Positions 31,909-41,826 of a stretch of 64,000 nucleotides of DNA are shown piece by piece. The stretch is from Rhizoclosmatium globosum (Eukaryota; Chytridiomycota; Chytridiomycetes; Chytridiales; Chytriomycetaceae). The first letter of the stretch is position 1, and each line of letters begins with the position of its first letter. Position numbers and translations under genes: made by a program. Under the pieces are notes generated by a model. It worked only from the letters and a program-made list of their open reading frames with translations, was not told the origin of the DNA and searched no databases. The stretch is taken from assembly GCA_002104985.1 (NCBI GenBank), contig MCGO01000020.1, forward strand, positions 552,843 through 616,842, written 5' to 3'.

Positions 31909-33096
31909 ATGAAACGTTCCCCCAAAATGCCAAAGCCAGTGCACCTCATCCGACCCCTCCAACCATCCGAACAAGAAACCATCGCTGCAACCCTTTCCTA
32001 TGCCTTCGCAAACAGCACCTTCACCAAGTGGATCACGCCCGATCCGATCCTCCGCAAATCCAACATGGACACGTACTTCACCGACATTGTCACTGGCGTC
32101 TCGTCTGTGCCTGGATCGTTCATCGAAGTCACAGACGACTTGAACGCAGCTGCTCTCTGGTCCTTCAAGGCCCCCGAATCTCCCTCGGTTACCCCTCGAA
32201 AGCGGCCGCCTTACAGAAAAGAAGTTGTCGACATCTTTGCCGGAATTGAACAATCGGCGCCAGAGAAACCCTATTTGTATCTTGATTTTATTGGTGCAAA
32301 AGTGGAAGGAACTGGCGCGGCTTCCGCACTCATCCGCCACAGACTGGCCAATTTGGAGCAAGGCACTAAAGTCGCGTTGTGGACGGGGACAAGAAGCAAT
32401 ATTGCATTCTATGAACGATTTGGATTCAAACTGTACTCTCAGGCACTCGAACAAGATTTAGAGGGCGGACAGAATGGTTGGTGGATGGTTCGTGATCCAC
32501 AATCAGAACACATTGTCAGACCTATGCGGGCTGGAGAAGAAGATATTGTCATCGATATTCTGAGTACCGCGTTTTACAGGGATGAATGGATTAAATGGAC
32601 GACTCCAGACGACAATGCACGCGCAAAAGAATGTCTTGTGGATTTCACGGCGATTGTAAAGAGCTCTGACCCGAATATGGTTATTGAAGTAACGGATGAT
32701 TTGAATGGAGCTGCCGTGTGGATTCATCGAAACGAGAACGTCGGGGCTGATGATGGTGTATGTCATGAATACGAAAGTATGGATGAATTCCGTGATGAGG
32801 TCCGTAGGATTCTGGAGGGTATTGGACCTGCGGCTCCGCCTCGGCCATACCTTTTCCTTGATTTGATTGGGTCCAAAGTGGAAGGGACTGGTGCAGCGTC
32901 AGCATTGATTCGACACCGCCTTGAACGGATTGGTAACGATACAAAGGTGGCATTGTGGACGGGGAACAAACAAAACAGAAAGTTTTACGAGCGGTTTGGG
33001 TTTAAACCGTACGCTCAAGCCTTGAAAGAGGATTTGCCGTGTGGTCAAAATGCGTGGTGGTTGGTACGAGACGCTTCTGATTCGATGAAGAAGTAA
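31909..33096 (+). CDS. tandem double GNAT-domain acetyltransferase
   Basis: Intronless, 395 residues. Residues 8-200 and 205-390 are two homologous GNAT-type units. Each has a conserved entry (RPLQPSEQETIAATL; RPMRAGEEDIVIDIL), a shared FIEVTDDLNAAALW/VIEVTDDLNGAAVW, an acetyl-CoA-loop-like VEGTGAASALIRHRL, and a terminal FYERFGFKLYSQAL. Sequence between the units differs more than these motifs. A second ATG at 31927 (MPKPVHLI) is also possible. Expected to transfer acetyl groups to small molecules or protein N-termini; substrate unknown. The single-unit relative at 35307 is the likely progenitor. Confidence 0.75.
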   Translation: MKRSPKMPKPVHLIRPLQPSEQETIAATLSYAFANSTFTKWITPDPILRKSNMDTYFTDIVTGVSSVPGSFIEVTDDLNAAALWSFKAPESPSVTPRKRPPYRKEVVDIFAGIEQSAPEKPYLYLDFIGAKVEGTGAASALIRHRLANLEQGTKVALWTGTRSNIAFYERFGFKLYSQALEQDLEGGQNGWWMVRDPQSEHIVRPMRAGEEDIVIDILSTAFYRDEWIKWTTPDDNARAKECLVDFTAIVKSSDPNMVIEVTDDLNGAAVWIHRNENVGADDGVCHEYESMDEFRDEVRRILEGIGPAAPPRPYLFLDLIGSKVEGTGAASALIRHRLERIGNDTKVALWTGNKQNRKFYERFGFKPYAQALKEDLPCGQNAWWLVRDASDSMKK

Positions 33097-33401
33097 TGTC
33101 GCTGAATATGGATATATGTATGGTTTTTAATGAAGTTATTGAAAAATGATGGGACATAGTCAAGACTCGTCTTTTTGTAATTACGCCGTTTTCGACATTT
33201 GAAATGGACAGACATAGTTTCGGAAATCAATCTCCGCACTCATCAATGAAACGGAATATGTGTGGCTGGGCAATAAATTGAATCAAGGTTCGATGAGCGG
33301 CTAATGCGGCAGATCGAGTCAACTCCTATAAAGACCAGCTCATTCCATCACTGTGTATCCATCAAAAAACAAACAAAGCCTCTTCAATAAGACTATAAGA
33401 A

Positions 33402-35055
33402 ATGTCCGTCTCCCAAGCCTGCAACTACGCCCTTACGGCTCTCCAACAAGAATTCTCAGCCTGTGGAAAGGCGCCAAACAGCAACGCTGTGACGGATTGT
33501 AACTGCACCTCGCTTGGTAAGGCAACGAATGGCTCAACTTGTTGTACTCACCTTCCTGTGCAGATCCAGAGTCAGTCACTGTATACTGTAACTTCCCAGA
33601 AAACGACAGAAACACATGGACAACACCTTACTTGGCCGCTATCGATGCTCGTATGAACGCCTGTCTGTAAGTAGCTTAGTTTTAATGTCGGCAACTGTAA
33701 ATCTAAGCTATCCGCTCTCAGTGCCGTTAACAAGCCAGTTGTCTCGGCACCAGTGATCGCCCTCCCCAGTTATATACCCAACCCATGGGCTATTCAAACT
33801 GGCCCACTTACCCCAGCCTGTACCTACATCCGTGAAGCTTTCGAGCAACGCTTCCGTAACTGTGGAAAGGGTCCTGACGCGAAGGCTATCGACACCTGTC
33901 TCTGTACTGGTCTCTGTATGTACTTCTTTTTTCGTTCTTATTCAATACATTATCTAATACCATCAATTCTCAGTCACCGAGTCACTCTCGGCATACTGTA
34001 ACTTGCCAGGAAACGATCAAGCCAACTGGTTGAACCTCTACCAAGACGGATCTGCTGCTCGTTCGAATTCATGTGCCAAAGTTGGTTTGCCATTGACTGC
34101 AATCCCTGTCCTGTCTCTTCCAAACAATATTCCAAACCCCATCAAAGATACTCCAACTCCTGCGCCTCTTACTCCGGCTTGTAGCTACGTTCTTGACGCG
34201 TTCAATCAGAGATTCCGTAACTGCGGAAAGGGTGCTGATGCCAATTCTGCAAATACTTGTATCTGTAACGGTCTTTGTGAGTATTATCGCGTTTTAAAGC
34301 CTTAAACCCCAACTAATTTAATTTGCTTAGTCACCGAATCTCTTTTGGCATACTGCGACCTCCCAGGCAACGATAAATCCAAGTGGATCTCTGACTACCA
34401 AAGCGGTGTCACTGCACGCTCAGACTCATGCGCCAAAGTTGGCTTGCCTCTTAACCCAATTCCTCTCTTGAGCTTGCCAGACAGTATTCCAAACCCAATT
34501 CCTGTTACTCCTCCAACTCCAGTTGCATCTCTTACTCCAGCCTGTAACTACATTCTTGATGCGTTTGGTCAAAGATTCCGTAACTGCGGAAAAGGAGCTG
34601 ATGCCGTGTCAGCAAACACTTGCATTTGTAACGGTCTTTGTGAGTATCATGCCTTTTTAAAACCTCAATCCCCCAAACTAAACGTAATATCCGCAGTCAC
34701 TGAATCCCTTTTGGCCTACTGTGATCTCCCAGGAAACGACAAGTCCAAGTGGTTCAGTGATTACCAAAGCGGTGTCTCTGCACGTTCAGACTCTTGTGCC
34801 AAAGTCGGCTTGGCTTTAACGCCAATTCCTCTTTTGAGCTTGCCAGACAATATTCCAAACCCACTCAAGGACACTTCTGCTTCAACATCAACCAGTGTTG
34901 TTGCACCTTCGCCAATTCCTCCAGCCAAGACTACTTCTGGCGCTACTGACGCAAAGACGAGCGCTTTATCTAAGCCATCGAATGTGGTTATTTCTGGAAC
35001 TGGGTCAATTGGGTTGGCAGGTGCTTTGGTGGTTGCTTGTGCCGTCTTGATTTAA
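33402..35055 (+). CDS. modular Cys-rich protein with GPI-like tail (four modules)
   Basis: Six exons. Start MSVSQACNYALTALQQEFSACG, nearly identical to the leftward gene at 8584. Introns at about 33519-33562, 33665-33721, 33917-33974, 34277-34329 and 34640-34696. The four introns between half-modules are all phase 1, and the module linkers carry SLP-NIPNPI. Four complete modules, a Ser/Thr/Pro stalk and the tail GSIGLAGALVVACAVLI follow. It has one module more than its paralogue. No N-terminal signal peptide is visible despite the Cys pairs and GPI-like end. Flanked by the two GNAT genes. Function unknown; surface location inferred. Confidence 0.65.
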
Positions 35056-35306
35056 TTCATGGTGTTATATTTATTCCTCCTGCATATCTTTAAGAATAAC
35101 TTTCCTCATTTTTATCTAAACTGATCGTGACAGTTCAATAAATCATCATATACATTGCATCCAATCTCTTCCTTGTCTATATTATGATTACAAATCCATT
35201 CATATGGCCTAAACGCTGAACAGTTTGGAAAGTAGGCCATTATTTCAAATTCGTGGCTTTCCCCCACCCAATTTACAAAACTTCCCAGCAAAACCCAAAC
35301 AACCAT

Positions 35307-35954
35307 ATGACCAACCCCAAACAACCCACGCAGATCCACTGCCGCCCGATCCGTCCCTCCGATCACGAAGCCGCCGCTCAAACCCTTACCGCAGCGTTCA
35401 CCGACGCCCCCTTCACAATCTGGATCATCCCAGATCCAGTCATCCGCACCTCTGAAATGTCCAAATACTGGCCCACACTCCTCAAAACCGCCCTCAAAGA
35501 CCCATCCACCTTCATTGAAGTCACAGACGACCTAAACGCCGTTGCCATCTGGTCACACGTCCCAGTCACCTCCACTCCTTCTTCCAACCCCGAACCCACG
35601 ACCACCTCTTCCAACCCTGAAACCAAACAAGAAGCCACACAGACCGAACCCCCATTCCGCCCCGAAGTCCACGCAATCTACGCCGGAATCGCACAAAATG
35701 CTCCAGAGAAGCCGTACCTCTCTTTAGACTACATTGGTTCAACTAACCACAACCGCGGATCCGCGTCTGCACTCCTTCGGCACAGACTTGATCAGGTAGA
35801 ATCTGGCGTGAAGGTCGCGTTGTGGACGGGCACGAAGAAGAATATCGCGTTTTATGAGCGGTTTGGGTTTAGAGTTTACGCGACGGCGCTTGATGTTGAT
35901 TTGGAGGGAGGGCAGAATGGGTGGTGGATGGTTAGAGAGGGAACGGTTGCGTGA
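35307..35954 (+). CDS. single-domain GNAT acetyltransferase
   Basis: 215 residues from MTNPKQPTQIHCRPIRPSD. Conserved family motifs: FIEVTDDLNAVAIWSHV, GSASALLRHRL (acetyl-CoA loop region) and VALWTGTKKNIAFYERFGF. A Pro/Thr-rich insert (residues about 90-120) replaces the shorter linker of its relatives. Same family as each half of the double GNAT at 31909. The first two thirds use C-rich codons and the last third G-rich codons. Substrate unknown. Confidence 0.7.
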   Translation: MTNPKQPTQIHCRPIRPSDHEAAAQTLTAAFTDAPFTIWIIPDPVIRTSEMSKYWPTLLKTALKDPSTFIEVTDDLNAVAIWSHVPVTSTPSSNPEPTTTSSNPETKQEATQTEPPFRPEVHAIYAGIAQNAPEKPYLSLDYIGSTNHNRGSASALLRHRLDQVESGVKVALWTGTKKNIAFYERFGFRVYATALDVDLEGGQNGWWMVREGTVA

Positions 35955-36252
35955 GGGAGTGAGTGAGTGAAGGGATTGTGGTAATAATTAGGGTTGAGGC
36001 GGATTTTTAGCAGTGTTTCAGTTTACAGTAAGCCACATAATGGTTAGAAATACAGTATTGAAGTGCATTGATTGAATGAGAAATATTCCTGAACGCTGAG
36101 GTATCGAAGGAGTATGAAAGAAGATGAAGAAGGAGACAACGAATTTAAGTTTTGGTGACTGGTTCGTTCTGTAGTATAAATACTGTATCACTGTCCAATA
36201 AATCAGTCGCAACCGTTTATTAAGGTTGTGTAATCCCAACACACGATACCAC

Positions 36253-36931
36253 TCATCCCTGAATCTTGTTCAACTTCTCAACAAGCTTTCCCGTTAACGT
36301 TTCACTCAAACAAAACAATCCATTCATGGACACGATTCTGTGTGTACCAGTTGGTTGAAAAGTACCTGGCACAATCTTTCCTTCCTTCAAGAGAACCGCG
36401 CCGATCAAATCTTCCGGATCACTGTGCAGCAGTTTAGCTTTGAGACTGTATCGGATGAAGGACGTACCTAACACGACCCCACGGAGTATAGACTCTTGTG
36501 TCAGAAACATTCAAGTATCCTTCCTTCTGATTAAACGCCAACTGCTGCAACCCTTCATCCTCATGGATAGATTCATTAAGAACCTGATGCAGCACCTCTG
36601 AATCCATTTCAGCCCTTTTCCCACAACCCATAACCATAAAACACAAAAACAAACCTTCAAACTTCAGATTCGGCTCAAAGTTAGTTGTGGTAGGAACTGG
36701 TTTCGCAGTCGGCGGCAACTGCGTTTTGATCCAGCCAACGACTCGTTTGTCTGTTGACGACGGCGGCGACGAGAACTTTGTGAATGAAAGGGCGAGCGAG
36801 GTGGTCGTCGGCGACTTGGTCCAGAACAGCGGAAACGGGTACGGCGCCGACGTTGGAGATGGCGACGTTGATAAGAGGCGGCGACGCAGAAGGTGGTGCG
36901 CTTGGACTTGGACTTGGTGGGCCCCGATCAT
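36253..36931 (-). CDS. mitochondrial-type hypothetical protein, frame broken
   Basis: Starts MIGAHQVQVQAHHLLRRRLL, followed by STSPSPTSAPYPF: Arg/Ser-rich, acid-free, like a mitochondrial presequence. The frame runs to KEGYLNVSDTRVYTPWGR; the remainder of the protein (LGTSFIRYSLKAKLL ... VEKLNKIQG) is in another register. The overlap near 36465 offers no convincing intron, so a single-base insertion or two-base loss is likely. I do not recognise the family. The gene lies tail-to-tail with the GNAT gene and upstream is 190 bases from calreticulin's 3' end. Confidence 0.4.
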
Positions 36932-37121
36932 TTGCGGGTGAGAATCTGTGTGCTTGGATCGTGACAAAGAAGTATCAAGTAGAGAAATGAATAAGAGGTC
37001 AATTAAATCAGTATCCATTCTCATTCTTGTGCAATTACTCAAAGAAACGAACCATCGAGTGAGAAGGAGAACGAGGCGTTCATAATTACAAAAACACACA
37101 CAGTACACTTAAAACGAAATT

Positions 37122-38607
37122 TTAAAGCTCCTCATGCTCAATCTCCTCAGCGTCATCAGCAACCTTCTCATCCTTCTTGGAAGCAGCCTCCTCAGCCTCT
37201 CTCTCCTTCTTCTCCTTCTCAGCCTTCTCTTCAGCTTCCTTTCTCTCCTTCTCATCCAACTTGTCCTTGGCAGATTGCTCCTTCTCCTTCAAATCAGCCC
37301 ATGTCTTCTTTCCAAACTTCTCGGCTTCGGCGATAGAGTCCGTCACGATAATGTTGTCAAAGATTGTGCCGGACTTGACTTGCCAGAGATCGAAACCAAC
37401 GTGGGCGTTTGTGTAGTGGTAGATTTCAGCGTCTTCCTCTGTTAGGGTATTGTAAGATTTAGTATGAGATGACAGGACAAGAGCAAGACAAAAGACTCAA
37501 CTGTACTCTGGGTTATCAATCTCAGGGTGAACCCAAGGACCCTTGTACTCAGGGTTTGGAATCTGCTTCGCCTTCCACTCCCCTTTGAATTCTGGGTTCG
37601 AAATCTTTGGAGCCTCCCATTCTCCATCCATCTCATCGTCCCAGTCCTCTGGCTTCTCAGCTTCAGGGTCGACAATGGTGGCTGGAATATCGTCCCATCC
37701 TTTTGGCTTCTTGTCAGTTGGGTCCGCGATTTCGGCGTCGTCAACCCAGTCAGCGGGTTTGGAGGCGGATGGGTCCTTGATCTTCTTTGGTGGGAGGAGG
37801 TCCCATTCGTCAGTGATGGATCCAGATTCTTTTTCTTCACCGTCCAAGAGGATTTTGAAGGTTTGGTCTGGCTTGAGGATGAATGTGTATTGGTCTGTTG
37901 TTTATGGATGAGGAGTGGCATTAGTTTTCCGATACCCATCATATAATAATACGTACGAGTCAATTGATCACTTCCAGGCGCAATAGTCTTCTTGATCAAG
38001 TGGTTCTTGTCCTTGTAGTTCAAAATAGCGTGAATCTTCTTGTCGTGTCCGCAAATGTCAGGGCCAAACATGATAGAGTATGGAGTCTCTCCGTTAAACT
38101 TCTTTGGATCCATCTTTGGAAGGAGCTTAATGTAACCACCTCCACAATCTAATAATGCACGTTAATTTCACCCCAACACCCCTCGAAACCTATTTAATAA
38201 CAAACACACCAATGTTCTGCTCAAACTTTGCAGTAAACTGGAGCACAAGGTCCTTGTCCTTGTTGTCGAACTCCTTGTCAAGCGCCGCTGAGATGGAGTA
38301 GAACTTGGCGTCCTGCGAAGTCTGCAATCCACGCGAGGCCTTGGCGTCCGCGTGGAACTTTCCAGCACTGATTTTGAATTTTCCAAAGTCGTCTTTTGAT
38401 TCGGATTGGATCCATCGAGACGGGATCTTGTCGCCTGAATTTGGGGTGTTTTAGTGGTTGGTTCTGAGAGAGAGTGCTAGGTGGTAGGTGGTAGGTGAAG
38501 AGGGAAAGGGGTCACGTACTGTCAAAGGTCTCTTGGAAGTAGACTGTGGCCTGGGCGAGTGGGATGGCTGCAAGTGCGAGTGAGATGGCTTTGGCAAAGT
38601 TGACCAT
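37122..38607 (-). CDS. calreticulin, ER lectin chaperone
   Basis: Five exons from MVNFAKAISLALAAIPLAQA (signal peptide) through the globular lectin domain (DSKIPSRW-like start; GGGYIKLLP; MFGPDICG) into the P-arm. The P-arm contains the type 1 repeats (DPSASKPADWVDDAEIADP; DPEAEKPEDWDDEMDG) and type 2 repeats (IPNPEYKGPW). The C-domain is Glu/Lys-rich, and the protein ends EIEHEEL, an HEEL version of the HDEL/KDEL retrieval signal. Calreticulin folds glycoproteins and stores calcium in the ER lumen. The gene is head-to-head with the F-box/LRR gene at 38819, with 211 bases between ATGs. Confidence 0.9.
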
Positions 38608-38818
38608 TTCTGTTTAGGTTGCATTGTGTATTGAGAAGGTATTAGTTGTCGATAAGGTACGGAAAGAGGGAGAAAGGACACGCATACAGATAGAAAGAAA
38701 GGGATCAAAGTGGGGAAAAGAATGCACGCACCTGCTTTTTTGAGAGGGTTTTCGTGTTTGTGGTTTGGGCGTTGAGGTGGGCAAATCTGATTGGCCAATC
38801 GAAGGAAAGAGAAAAGTG

Positions 38819-39910
38819 ATGGCAATCCCAACTGAACTTGTTGCTGCGATTCTTGTCTTTCTTGATCCGGATCATGTGCTTAACCTGAGATTGGTATCAC
38901 GAGCATTCGATGCAGTTATTCTGGATCCCGTGTTTGCAAAGAAGGTTATGTGGAGATATTACGGTGGTATCGTTGAACCTCAGGCTGTTTTGAAGAACGG
39001 ACCCTTCTTTCACTGGCCTAGGGCTTTCCAAGAAGCGTATTCGATGGTTTATTTGGTAAAGGAGGAGCATTTGGAGGCTCGAGTGTCTTCCTCCAAACCA
39101 ATTACGTTGCCATCTTGCTTTGGATCACTATCAAACCTGAAACTTATTCAATGCAATAATGGTGGATTTAGTGGATCGATTCCGGCTGAATGGAGTTCAT
39201 TGGCTTCGCTCAAAGTCCTCAGTCTCTACAACAACACACTTACCTCCATCCCACACGAATTCGGGAATCTATCAAGTCTCGAACGCCTCGTTCTTTCAAA
39301 TAATCTTATCGAGCAGATACCACCCACTTTCAACCAGCTAAGAAACCTCAAAAGCCTCAACCTTTCAAACAACAGACTTACCCGCTTTGACCAAGGCATC
39401 TGCACAATCCCCTTCCTGTCTATCCTAATCCTCTCTCGCAACCAAATCTCTTCCCAAATCCCCGATTCCCTCGCGTCCATGTATCTGCTTACAATTCTCG
39501 ACCTATCGTACAACAACCTTACAGGTCCCATCCCAACCACATGGAAGTGCAACTTTCTCAGTGACCTAAACCTCTCCCACAACAATCTCACTGCCCAAAT
39601 CCCACCATCCCTGTGCATCCTCCCCCGCCTACAACACCCGAACCTCTCCTTCAACACCTTAACAGGTCCAATCCCCGAAACTTGGTCCTCCCCACAAATA
39701 AGAACCATAAATCTGTCCCACAACAACTTAACGCACACGATTCCTGCATCCCTCGCGCATCTAGTCTTTTTCAATGATCTTGATTTGGCGGAGAGCGAGT
39801 TGACGGGGGAAGTGTCGGATGGGTTTTCGGGGAGGCGGTGTCTTATTTGGATGCATGGGAATTATTTGATGGGTCTGGATACTGTTGAGGAGTGGGTCGG
39901 GGTTGAGTGA
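38819..39910 (+). CDS. F-box/leucine-rich-repeat protein
   Basis: Intronless, 363 residues from MAIPTELVAAILVFLDPDHV, an F-box-type start with no N-terminal extension. About ten LRRs of the LxLxxNNLTGPIPxxW type occupy residues 100-345, including LSHNNLTAQIPPSL and LSHNNLTHTIPASL. Likely SCF substrate receptor by architecture. The 5' two thirds become increasingly C-rich and the last 150 bases switch to G-rich codons. Confidence 0.7.
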   Translation: MAIPTELVAAILVFLDPDHVLNLRLVSRAFDAVILDPVFAKKVMWRYYGGIVEPQAVLKNGPFFHWPRAFQEAYSMVYLVKEEHLEARVSSSKPITLPSCFGSLSNLKLIQCNNGGFSGSIPAEWSSLASLKVLSLYNNTLTSIPHEFGNLSSLERLVLSNNLIEQIPPTFNQLRNLKSLNLSNNRLTRFDQGICTIPFLSILILSRNQISSQIPDSLASMYLLTILDLSYNNLTGPIPTTWKCNFLSDLNLSHNNLTAQIPPSLCILPRLQHPNLSFNTLTGPIPETWSSPQIRTINLSHNNLTHTIPASLAHLVFFNDLDLAESELTGEVSDGFSGRRCLIWMHGNYLMGLDTVEEWVGVE

Positions 39911-40072
39911 GGGTTGTTCGTGTTAATGAGGAGGAGAAGTATGGAAGTGATTGTCATTGACGAGGATGTTTAAGAGGAATATGATGAATGTGAAGGTCAG
40001 ACAGTTGACAAAGAATCATAGGATACCAATGTAAATAGAGTTTATTCCCAGCGAGTGAGACTGATTAGGTCA

Positions 40073-40727
40073 TCAAACAGCCTCTAATCCAGCCAACTTT
40101 TTGTGAAGCGCTTTTCCTTGGCACAAGACGTCGTGTATTTTCTTTCCGTTTCGGTACACCATAAAGAGCGGTGCTTTTGGAGTTGTGGGGACTTTGGGAC
40201 CCGCGTCCTTATCGACTTTGTAGAATGTGAAGGATAAAGGTTTGAGAGTTTCTGATGAAGTTGAAGTTTGTTCCTCGGGTTCTTTTGATGGAGTCTCCAC
40301 GGACTTTTTTGGTGATGATGGTGGTTTCTCTTCTGTTGGACCCGAGTCAGATGGAGCTGATTCGGCGAGACTTTTCAGTAGTTTCTGATATTCAACGAGA
40401 ATGTGTTTGCAAGGCGTGGACCTGGTCAAGGGCTAGTTGTTAGTTAAGCTTACCGACGACCAAGGCATCCAATGAACAAGATACGAACCATGTCGCATAA
40501 AGAAACAAAACAATAATCAGATTTGGATCAGATTCCGAATGAGAAAGAACTTGTTTGAATGAATCTTCGTCTTTGATTTGGACAATCTCAGTTGATGTCA
40601 CAATTGGAGTGTGCTTCAAAGTTACGTGCTTGGCCTTCTTTGACGTTGGTTGAAGGGACTGGTTTGACTGCGTCGGTGTTGCTTGAGCATCGGTTTCGGC
40701 TTCAGCTGCTCGTTTGGTTCCTGTCAT
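40073..40727 (-). CDS. thioredoxin-fold protein with WSTPC in place of WCGPC
   Basis: Two exons. The first (40727 to about 40494) has a basic N-terminal patch (TSKKAKHVTLKH) and then thioredoxin-like strand/helix elements (DSFKQVLSHSESDPNLIIVLFLYATW). Splicing with a 67-base intron rebuilds YATWSTPCKHILVEYQKLLKSL. The second catalytic Cys is present, but the nucleophilic first Cys is replaced by Ser. A Pro/Glu/Ser-rich insert follows, then LFMVYRNGKKIHDVLC-G, which matches the terminal thioredoxin strands and their Gly. A redox-inactive or monothiol protein is expected. The basic patch could be a nuclear signal. Confidence 0.6.
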
Positions 40728-40839
40728 CGTATGGGATTCACTTTGAGTGAGAAAAAAGAAAGAAGAATGTAGAACCCTTATTGATTATGATAATTGATTT
40801 ATTCTCTATTACCCAGACCAGGCAGGAAACTTAAAAGCA

Positions 40840-41610
40840 TCACTTTCCAAACAACTTGCCAATCCCTCTCCCCATCTTACCGAACGCATTTTGAACTTGC
40901 TTCGCATCTCTCGCAAGGTCGTTAGAGTCAAATGCAACACCCGTTCCAGGAACCCAGACTTCCCCTAAATCGAACTTGTGTACGCGTTTGGTAAATATAT
41001 CTTTGAGGCGGCCTTGCTTGTTGAACATGTCTCCCATGAGAATAGACCATAGCGTGATTAACGCAAACTGTTCAATATCATCGCCTTCTGGACCAAAGTA
41101 CTCAACACTTGCGCAAGGTGCGGAGGATGCGCTTGTCCCAGTAAAATACTTGCTTCTCTCAGCACGTGCAGTCGCAACAGTAATTGTATCAACTTTAAGC
41201 ATGTAAAAGCCGTCACCTTCACTGCCGTCTTTCCATTCATACCGCTTGTCGTCCTTTGTAAATACTCCTCTGACCCCAGCAGATGCCTTGACGTCATGAG
41301 TGGTGAGCAAGACTTCTTGTCCATTTTGAGACGCTATTTTGTACTCAAAGCGTTGCTCTTTCTTGCTTGTTTCGGCTTTTGGGAGGATGTTCATACAAGT
41401 GAGTTGTGAATTCGTAAGATTGTTTGTGAGAACGACCCCGGGAAATTCAGCAACATAGATGTAACGAGTGTTTTGATAAGAAGAGTAGGCAGAAGGGTCG
41501 GTTGTTGCGAGATGGAGAGTGAATTGAGGAGTCGTGTTGGATTCAGTTGTGACAAGGAAGATGTTGGTATCTTCTTGGTGTCGTTGAATTTGAAGGCTGC
41601 GTCCTGTCAT
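40840..41610 (-). CDS. hypothetical protein, tubby/scramblase-like beta fold possible
   Basis: Intronless, 256 residues starting MTGRSLQIQRHQEDTNIFLV. Beta-strand-like segments alternate with loops (FEYKIASQNGQEVLLTTHD; KRYEWKDGSEGDGFYML), recalling the DUF6593/LURP-like fungal proteins. That is only an impression. The C-terminal part has no membrane segment and ends GRGIGKLFGK. No catalytic motif is seen. Function unknown. Confidence 0.5.
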   Translation of the reverse strand: MTGRSLQIQRHQEDTNIFLVTTESNTTPQFTLHLATTDPSAYSSYQNTRYIYVAEFPGVVLTNNLTNSQLTCMNILPKAETSKKEQRFEYKIASQNGQEVLLTTHDVKASAGVRGVFTKDDKRYEWKDGSEGDGFYMLKVDTITVATARAERSKYFTGTSASSAPCASVEYFGPEGDDIEQFALITLWSILMGDMFNKQGRLKDIFTKRVHKFDLGEVWVPGTGVAFDSNDLARDAKQVQNAFGKMGRGIGKLFGK

Positions 41611-41826
41611 GCTTGATTGCTTTTCTTTTTGATGGGGTTGAAATGTTCTTTTGATGGCTTAGAAATTGGATGGGGCTGAGTGAGGCTGTGCCAACTGATG
41701 CGGCAATGATGAACTGAAAATACGCCTCTAAATGCCAAGTCTATCTTCGAATATACGGCTTTACATTACAGGGACAGTGGGATAGACAAAAAATTCTGTG
41801 TACACAACAAGGGATTTTCAAGACAG

